Below are positions 35,601 through 44,600 of a stretch of DNA of 64,000 bases, one piece after another; position 1 is the first letter of the stretch; the number at the start of each line of letters is the position of its first letter. This DNA is from Coccinella septempunctata (taxonomy: Eukaryota; Arthropoda; Insecta; Coleoptera; Coccinellidae), in contig NC_058189.1 of NCBI RefSeq assembly GCF_907165205.1, forward strand, positions 38,900,270-38,964,269. Reading direction: 5' to 3'. The notes beneath the pieces were generated by a model. The model had not been told where the DNA came from, made no database searches, and was given only the letters and a program-made list of their open reading frames with translations. A program made the position numbers and the translations under genes.

Positions 35601-38600
35601 AAACTGAGGACATTTCTGAAAAACCGGTAACAAGGAGCTTTTCGACAAATCTGTGACTTGAAACTGCATTGGAGAATATAGGGTGTTTCATTTAAAATTC
35701 CTGTGTGAGTACAAACGATACCGCAGCGAGTTCTCAGTTTTATGTCCGCTGTCAACCGGCGAAAACTGGGGTAAAACACTGCAACAATAATAGCACTTTT
35801 TAATTTTGAACTAATAATTTCACAAGCTTTTTCAACTTTCAAAACACGGCAACATTAATAGCACTTTCGTAACGAACATGTACTAGTTTTTTCAACCCAC
35901 ATTCATGCGCATACCTGAACGTTGATGAACGACAATTTTTTCTGCGTTAATGCTATTCTCTCTGTATCTGCGTCCAGTTTTGAACCCTAATTTACCCATA
36001 TTTATAAATAACTTTGCGCTATAGCAGTAATTTCATCCTTTCCAGCACACTTCAAGGCAATCTTCAATAGAAGAGATATCCATGAAACAAGAACAGTTAC
36101 AACAGAGAGAAGAAATGATCGAATGTCTACAGGAAGAACTTGTCAAAGTTAGACTGAGAGAAGCTGAAAATGATGCTCTCATCAGGGAACTCAGGAGTAA
36201 GATACACGAGCTAGAGGAAGACAAAAAAACTCTCAGGGAGACCGCTCCGGATAATAGCGTGGCTCATCTTCAGGAAGAATTGATTGCGGTCAAGCTGAGG
36301 GAAGCTGAGGCGAATTTGTCCTTGAAGGATCTCAGGCAGAGAGTTAGTGAGCTGAGCGCACAGTGGCAGAGACATTTACAGGTAAGAAATAAGTTTTGAG
36401 AAACTGTCGAATATTTGTTTACCGAAGAAGCTACCGATTATCCGTTCACTTCAAACTTCATTGGTCTTCGAACGTTGGAAGCTGGATCGTTCTGAGATGA
36501 CGTTCATAGAGACTCAGGTCAAAAACTCTGGCACTTGAGAGAAAATGGCCAAGTCTATTGGCTGCTGCAATGACCTAGTTTTCCCTTGTGCCGGTGGTGT
36601 AGGAGCACTGGCGAAACTGTTAAGAGGGAATTATACTACGTGACTTTTGATGCGGTTGAAAGGAAATTTGGTCTTTTTCCGATTCCCTTCAAACAATACA
36701 GGGACGGAAAATAATGTAATAGTTGATGTTACCAATAAGTGCAAATTTTACATCAAGAAATAATGACCGTGTATAAAAGTCTGTCCGAGTTCGCGAAGCA
36801 GCTCGTTAATTCTCGAGTATTCGAGAAGCGACAAATACACAAAGTCGTTCGTAACAATACTAACCGAAGTAATAGATGCAATTACATTTACAGGACCACC
36901 AGAAGGAACAGAATCAATCTGGCGAAAGCCACAGCACACCCAAAAAACTACTATTCTGGGAAAATCGTCACAATGAAACTCAGAAATTAGAAGATGAACT
37001 CATGACTACCAGAATAAGAGAAATGGAAACCCTAACGGAACTGAAAGAATTGAGACTAAAGGTAATGAGTACCTTAATTTCCATATTATCTTCCTAAATC
37101 TTACCTCCGATCAATTTCAGGTAATGGAATTAGAAACTCAAGTTCAAGTGAGCACAAATCAACTAAGAAGACAGGATGAACAAATCAAGAAGCAGAGAGA
37201 ACAGCTGGAAGCAGCTGAGTTGAGAGATCGAGAAGCGGCAGCTAGACTACTCGAGGAACAAAGAAGATATTCTGATCTCGAGAGCAAAATGAAAGATGAA
37301 CTCATGAACGCTAGAATTAGTGACGCGGAAAAGACGCAGGCAGTTGCGGAATTGACTCAACAGATTAGTGAATTGGAGCTGAAGGTGAGAAATTCCACAA
37401 AATGCACATTGAATTTATACCGGTTGTATACATCTTCGACTTGTACTTACTGCATTGCTCATTTCGAAAGTTTGCATAAGAAGATTATATCCGATTATCC
37501 GAATTCTTTTTTTTTGCCGAGTTGCCACAACTGTCTTTTATAGGGAATTTAGAATCAAGTTCCTCGGTTTTAGAGATATTCGACATTTTCGAAAAATAAG
37601 AAGATTAACACCCTTTGCCTCTCTTTGAGGTTGAAAGACTGCAAATGAAGGAATTTCTGCAATCTGTTTTTTGATAGCATTCCTGGATAGATGCGCTTTC
37701 GAATGTAATTTATGATTTTTGGGCCGAATGCATAGTTTTTGTTTTCAAACAGAGATCTAACTCTGATTTTTTATTATCGGACTATTTCCTAGCACTAAAG
37801 GTCGGACCCATTGCTACATGTCCTAAGACAGGCACAACCCCTCGTTCTCTTTCATGCACCTTCTTTTTGTTTCCGACTGAACCAGTATCGTCAAATTTGG
37901 CAACCAGTGGCACATCGTTAGCAGCGGATACATTTTTTCCAGGATGTCGTTCGTTAAATAAAGTCGCTGTTGTTCGCGCGGAGTCGTTATTTCTAAAAAA
38001 TAATTTTATCTTTTTCACCCTTTCTTCTACAGAAAACGCCATTTTAAACTTAAACCAGTCCGATAACATTTTGCATCATAAATGGTCCAGCGTAGTTGAC
38101 TATTTGGGGACAAATTGGAATAATTATTTGAAATTTCAATTTTATTTCCATAGAATGATGAATATACTTATACAATAAATGTGCTACACAATGAACAAAA
38201 CATATTGGAAACTTATCAAAATTGTCCCTTGTCAATTTTTTTTTTGACAAAAATTAATACTTTTTGGACAAAAAATTAACAACATTAAATACCTTTGAAA
38301 TGTGTCTGATACGAATAATATTCTAGAGTTAAATTCCGCATTGCCTCTTTCACTATTTCCGCTGGTATTTCACTATCGATGGCTATTTTAAGCACGATAG
38401 TACTCGATACGATCGCGATCTTCAAAATTAGTTATCGGAACACACTTTATCCCTTTTCAAAATCAAGAGGTTGTGCTCACTCCCGTTTGGGGGTTGAAGG
38501 GGGATGGAGAAAGCGAGTTCCCCCTCGAATCATAAATTGGCGGATCCGAGCAACATCTCTTTAATATATGATTTTATATGCATCTGAATTAATTTCTTTT

Positions 38601-41600
38601 ATTATTGACCTGTCAGAAAGCATGATATATTTATAAATACGATTTTCTTGGTAAGGGTCACTGCCGCGACTTTGAACGTTTCCACTGCTTGATTATGGTG
38701 ATATACTATTCCTGCAGTCTGAGAGTTTGAGCAAATGGATACATGCTGCCATTTTCACTGTGAGAGTGAATTCAGTCATCAAACCGACTACTGACTTCGA
38801 TTGATGTTTTGAGCGATAGTGTTCTGTTAGTTCGATTTAAATCGTAAAATTTGTTGATCTTATACCATCGGGTATTGTGTATCTGAATTCATTTCGTTTA
38901 TCATTCATGTTCGTTTTTGTTCACGAAAAGCATTTTTCTCGAAAACGGTCGACTTGTTGACTTCAGAACATTAACGGTTTCACAAAGCTTGATCGAGGAA
39001 TCGAACACTTGACTGAAGGATAAACGTCAATTTGTTTTCAATCGACAATTCAGTCACGATCATGAAGAATATCATTGTTGCATCAAATTATATTACATAC
39101 ATTTATTCAATGCTTCTCAATTGCGAATTCTTCATTATATTATTATAAAATCGAGAGCATATGCGTGGCGAGTAGACGTGCGAATGCTGGGCTCCAGTTA
39201 AATGGTAGAATTTTACTATCACGAACAACTCAGAGGTGAAAACTTAATATCAACATAACACAAAAATTGTCCAAATAATACGGAAAATGGTTTTAACACG
39301 GGAAATGAGGGATGAATTAGAATCGGCTGTGAATAACGCTGTCCATAAATGCCTTACCAGTGATGCAGTCATAAAAACGATTGTAAACAACGTGTCCGAA
39401 GCGATAATGAAAACAATGGAAACGAAGTTAGCTGAAATGGAAAAATCCGTCAACACTATACACGATAAATTATCGAGTATGAAAGAGGAATATGATTATA
39501 AAATTTCTGAACTGAAAACCGAAACTGAAATTGCCAAGTCGGAAAAAAACACTTTACAAAAGAAGTTCGATCAAATGGATCAATTCTCAAGGAGGTCAAA
39601 CCTAAGAATTTTGAATTTCGAAGAGAATCCGAGTGAACAAATCAGGGAAGAAGTAATAAAGTTGATGAATACAAAATTGGCTATCAATCTAACCCATAAA
39701 GACATCGACATATGTTACAGAGTGGGAAAGAAAAATGAAGGAAAGGCGAGAGGAGTCTTCATCAAACTACATGACTATATGGTTAAGCACAAAATCTATA
39801 ACAAAAAGAGAATGCTGAAAGGGACTGGAATCATTATAAGGGAGGATTTAACAGGTCCTAGAATGGAATTGCTGGGCATGGCTGTTGACAAATATGGTAT
39901 GCGAAACGTCTGGACTGATTCTGGTAGAATATTTATAAATAAGGATAATAAGTTACACAAGATAATATCTAAAGATGAGTTAATGAACTTACTGTAATTT
40001 TTTGTAATTTCTTGTACTAAAGAGGGCACTTATATTTTCAGTAAAAAAGATGTTGTGTTTTCTGTTCCCTGAGATTAGATGTGTTTTTTTTTTATTTCTC
40101 ATATTTTTGCTGGAGTTTAGTACTATTCGCCCCAGAAACAATTGTATTTTTGATACTTTTTTTTAAATTTTTTGTTTTTCTGAGGGATGTTGGACATTTT
40201 GGATACATTGGATAGTTATGAGGAAGTTATTACGAAGACAAGTCCTAGTTTACACGATTATTTTGCGGGAAGAGACAGCAGGTTGGCGGGTGCATTGGGT
40301 GTTATACATTTTAACATTCGGAGTCTGAGGAAGCATTTTGATGAATTGCTCGTATACTTGGAGAGAAACTTGAATAATTTGGATGTCATAGTCCTGTCGG
40401 AAACATGGAATCTTGATTCGGTAAGTGAGTTCACAATACCAAATTATACGATTTATTACAACGAATCGAAAGCAAATCAAAGTGATGGTCTTGTGGTTTA
40501 TATAAGGAACTCCCTAACATCAGATGTTCAAATTATCTCTTTGGCCGAAACTAAGCTCCTGAGAATAACTTTCGATATCAATGATAGAAATAAACAGACG
40601 AAATGTGGAATTACAGCATCTTATCGCCCCCCATCAATTGATGTACGAACCTACTTAGATGATTTAGATAGATATTTCTCTACTTTGAAATGGGAACCGA
40701 TGGAGTTGTTTTTAGGGGACATTAATGTAGATTTGCTAGACAAAGTTTCTATAAATACAAATGGTTATAAAAACATAATGAGCCAAAATGGGTTCGTTTC
40801 AACCATCAATAAACCAACGAGGGTAACAAAAGACTCGGCAACAACAATTGACCATATTTTTATCAGACAAGCTAACTATCTACTGAACAAGATTGAACTC
40901 GACCCACTCGTTGTACATAGTAGTATAACAGATCACTATTCGACGCTCATTATGATATCACGACTAACCACAGCTAACGTTACACCCAATATAACACACA
41001 GATACAATATAATCAATTATAATAAACTGAGATCAATTTTAGAGGTGGAAAGATGGAGCGAGATTTTATCGTGTAAAGAGACACAGAGAGCTTATAGTGT
41101 CTTTGTTGATGTGTTGGGGAAACATATCGCTGAGTCAACTGAAACAATGCTACGCAAGAAAGGTAGAAACAAGCTGAAGCCGTGGATAACAGAGGGGTTG
41201 GTGAAGTCGATCCATACCAGGGATCAGATGAAGAGGAAATTTCTGAGGTCTCCTACACCTGAACTCGAACTGGAGTTTAAAAAATATAGGAATAAACTCA
41301 ATAGTCTAATAAAATTTACGAAAGATAATTATTATAAAAATAAACTGGATGCATGTGATAATTGTGGGCAATCCTGGAAAATAATTAATGAAATTTCAAA
41401 TTATAAACCAAAAAAAAGTAATAATGTTGAGAATGTTTCTTTATTAGAGCATGGTGATAAAGTCATTACAGATAATGAAGAAAAAGCGAATTATTTCAAT
41501 GATTACTTCATCAATGTTGGAAAAAGGATGGCCAACAGAATTGAAAAGTGTGAGTTACCTGAAAATTTTTTAAAAAAATCTACAGTGGCCTCATCGTTGT

Positions 41601-44600
41601 TCCTTCGACCTGTTGATGAGAACGAAATAATTTTGGCAATATCGAAACTCAAAAATAATTGTGCACCGGGCCCTGACGGAATCACTACAACCGTCATAAA
41701 AAGCATTCATGAATACATAGTAACACCACTAACACATATCATTAACCTATGCTACACAAATGGCAATATGCCAACACAGTGGAAAGAGTCTAATGTAACG
41801 CCTATTTACAAGGCTGGAAATCGAAATAATGTTGAAAATTATCGACCAATATCAGTGATTAACAGCTTTGCAAAAATTTTTGAACAGACCATCAAAGTGA
41901 GGTTGATCGAATTTTTTGATAAACATCATGTAATCACTCCACAGCAATTTGGATTTGTCAGCGGTTCCAGTACGGAAGATGCTGTTTTAGATTTCATAAA
42001 ATATACCGTTGAGGCTTTGGATGAGTCGTCGAAGTGCTTGGCTGTATTCGTGGACCTGGCGAAGGCCTTCGACACTGTGTCACACTCTCTCCTGTTAAAT
42101 AAACTTTCTGATTGTGGTGTAAGGGGCCATACATTGAAACTATTTGAAGATTATTTGTTCCAAAGAAAGCAGAGGGTAAAAATTGGAGATAAATTCAGCA
42201 CATCATCTTTTGTCACTGGTGGAGTACCACAGGGGACAGTTTTAGGCCCCATCTTGTTTCTGGTTTACATCAATAGCCTAACTCAGATAGTGAATTTCCA
42301 AGGACATATTGTATGTTATGCAGATGATACAGCCATAGTATTCAAGGGAAAATCTTGGAAAGAAGTACATAATAATGCTGAGACTGATATGCAGAAATTT
42401 CAATGCTGGTTGAATAATAACCTGTTAAGTATGAATATGGATAAAACAAAGTACATGGAATTTTCTCTGATATCTAGCGAACATCCTACTGAGATGAAAT
42501 TTCACATTCATAAAAATACTTGTAATAACAAAGATGGAAATAATTGCTCCTGTCCTTCTATAGAAAAAGCTGAAACTGTTAGGTATCTGGGAATTTTGAT
42601 TGATCATCACTTGCGATGGGATAAACAGACTTCCAATGTTGCTGAAAGATTGCGACTTCTCCTCTATAAATTCTATAGGCTAAGAGATATTCTTTCTAGA
42701 AAAAACTTATTAACTGTATACAAAGCTCTGGCTGAGTCAATTATACAATATTGCATTATGGTGTGGGGTGGTACTTTCGACAACTCATTAAGGCATTTAC
42801 AAACAACCCAGAATTCAATAGTTAAAATCATATTTAGGAAAGAAAGGCTTTTTCCAACTGACCAACTGTACCTAGAGACAGGAATACTCAATGTGAGATC
42901 TATATATAGTTATCAATGCTTAAAATGGATGTTCTCGAATATGAATAAGTACAACATTATCACAGTTAAAACAACCAGATCTACTGAAAACCGAAATGTT
43001 GGTATCCCCCTCTTCAGAAAGGCACATACACAGCGTTTCCTCCCTTACTTTGGTCCAAAGCTGTATAACCTGCTTCCTGCACATCTGAGAAATGTGAGCA
43101 ACTTCAGGCAGATCAAAACGGACCTCAAAAGCTATATCATAAGTAATCCTTCGATTTTTGATATTTTCTAGACGATCGTGATGAACTTTCTTTCTTTTCT
43201 CCTTTGCGCCCACCCCTCCTTTCTGCTGTCTCTTCTATTTTTCTAAGTTGTTGAAGAGTAATTGTTTTCCTTTTGTTTCTTTTATAAAAATATGCCACAT
43301 GTATTGAATGCAGCTCATCCAAGGGCGAGTGAGGGGCACAATACAGGCAATATGCCTAGGTGCATTTCACCGTCCGGGATGGTGTGAACATTTATCGTTT
43401 ATATTAAAAGTTTTTTCTGTACACACACGGAAACAAATAAATGTTATTATTTATTTATTTATTATTTATTTATATTCAGAAATGAAGAGGTTTCAGTGAT
43501 TTCATTTTGGAAATCGAGTTACTGTATGAAATTTGTTGTCGCTTTAGAACTTGCTTTCAAAATGTTCAAATTTTCCAGTGCCGTGAATATTTGTGAAGAA
43601 AATCCCTTTCTCCGCCACTGAATTCGGCTAGGGTACAAATAAGTAGCTATTAGCAGTGGAAATCTGTGTACAAAAGCACAATCTTCTAATTCGAAGGATA
43701 TTGATGCAAAAATTAGAAAAAACATCTCCTTCGCGACACAAGAGTTTCCATTATAGGACAAAAAATATAAAAAGGTTTTCGAAATCGTCTGAATACCAAT
43801 TTTCGCAAATAAGTCAAAAACGGAGCATCATAGGAGGCTAAGATTTTGACCATCCTTTGTTTATCGGAAAAAGAGCTGGGAAACGTTTTGCTCTTTTATT
43901 TTCCGACATGAAATACTCCTCTAAGGTTATTCATCTACTTATAGAGTCAAGAAATCGCAACGGAAGGTGAGCTCAGGATACATTCGGTCGATGAGAGTGA
44001 ACGTGTACGAGAACTTCAGGACAAAGTGGCAGATCTACAGGCGGAGGTGAGCGATTAGATTAGCGAAATACTAAAGCGAAAATTGCACCAGTTCGACCTG
44101 TTAATAACACATAATTAACCGGCACATTTGCTTATGCTTCAACAGCAATTTTTCGAATTAACAAAAAGTTCCACTTATTCATATATAATCTGACACCTGT
44201 GTGATTTAAATTTGCTAATAATGTATTGTACAGTTTCCTACGCCAATAACCAGCCCGGACACAGAACCCTGGAGATGGGTCGAGTAAGTTCATTTTGCTT
44301 TGTGTTTGCAGAAACTTCAGCACTTATGCATGTTTATGTTGAAATATATTTAATGGTTATTTTTTATTGTGATTTGAGTGAAAGCGCTTTTTGTAAAGAG
44401 TTCGTATAGGATGCTTATTTTAAAGGTAATAAATGTCCCATTAGAAATTTCATGTATGTTGTAGTTGAATGCTACGTCCATTGAGGATGGACTTTTTGTT
44501 GTTGTTGTAGAAAATAATGTTTCACATAATTGATTATGGAATTTCTGTATTAGAATTTATTTGGCTATTTTCATCATGTTGGCTGGCGAATATGGGCCGA

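Larger units (their letters stand above)
39287..43480 (+). mobile_element. CR1/L2-like non-LTR retrotransposon with two intact ORFs
   Basis: ORF1 (39287-39997) and ORF2 (40187-43171) are separated by 189 bp. They are followed by about 270 bp of 3' UTR and a (TTATTTA)-type repeat tail at about 43441-43476. Simple-repeat 3' tails instead of poly(A) are usual in CR1/L2-type LINEs. It sits in sense in the Evi5 intron between 37384 and 43945. Both frames are open. Confidence 0.88.

Noticed and set aside
38379..38564. 61-codon ORF ending near 38564
   Set aside because: Short, motif-free and lying in repeat-rich intron sequence.
44234..44283. Possible extra Evi5 exon of 50 bp between a CAG and a GTAAGT
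   Set aside because: Its length would break the phase-0 joint, and direct splicing of 44046 to 45192 recreates the conserved family sequence. At most a rare alternative exon.
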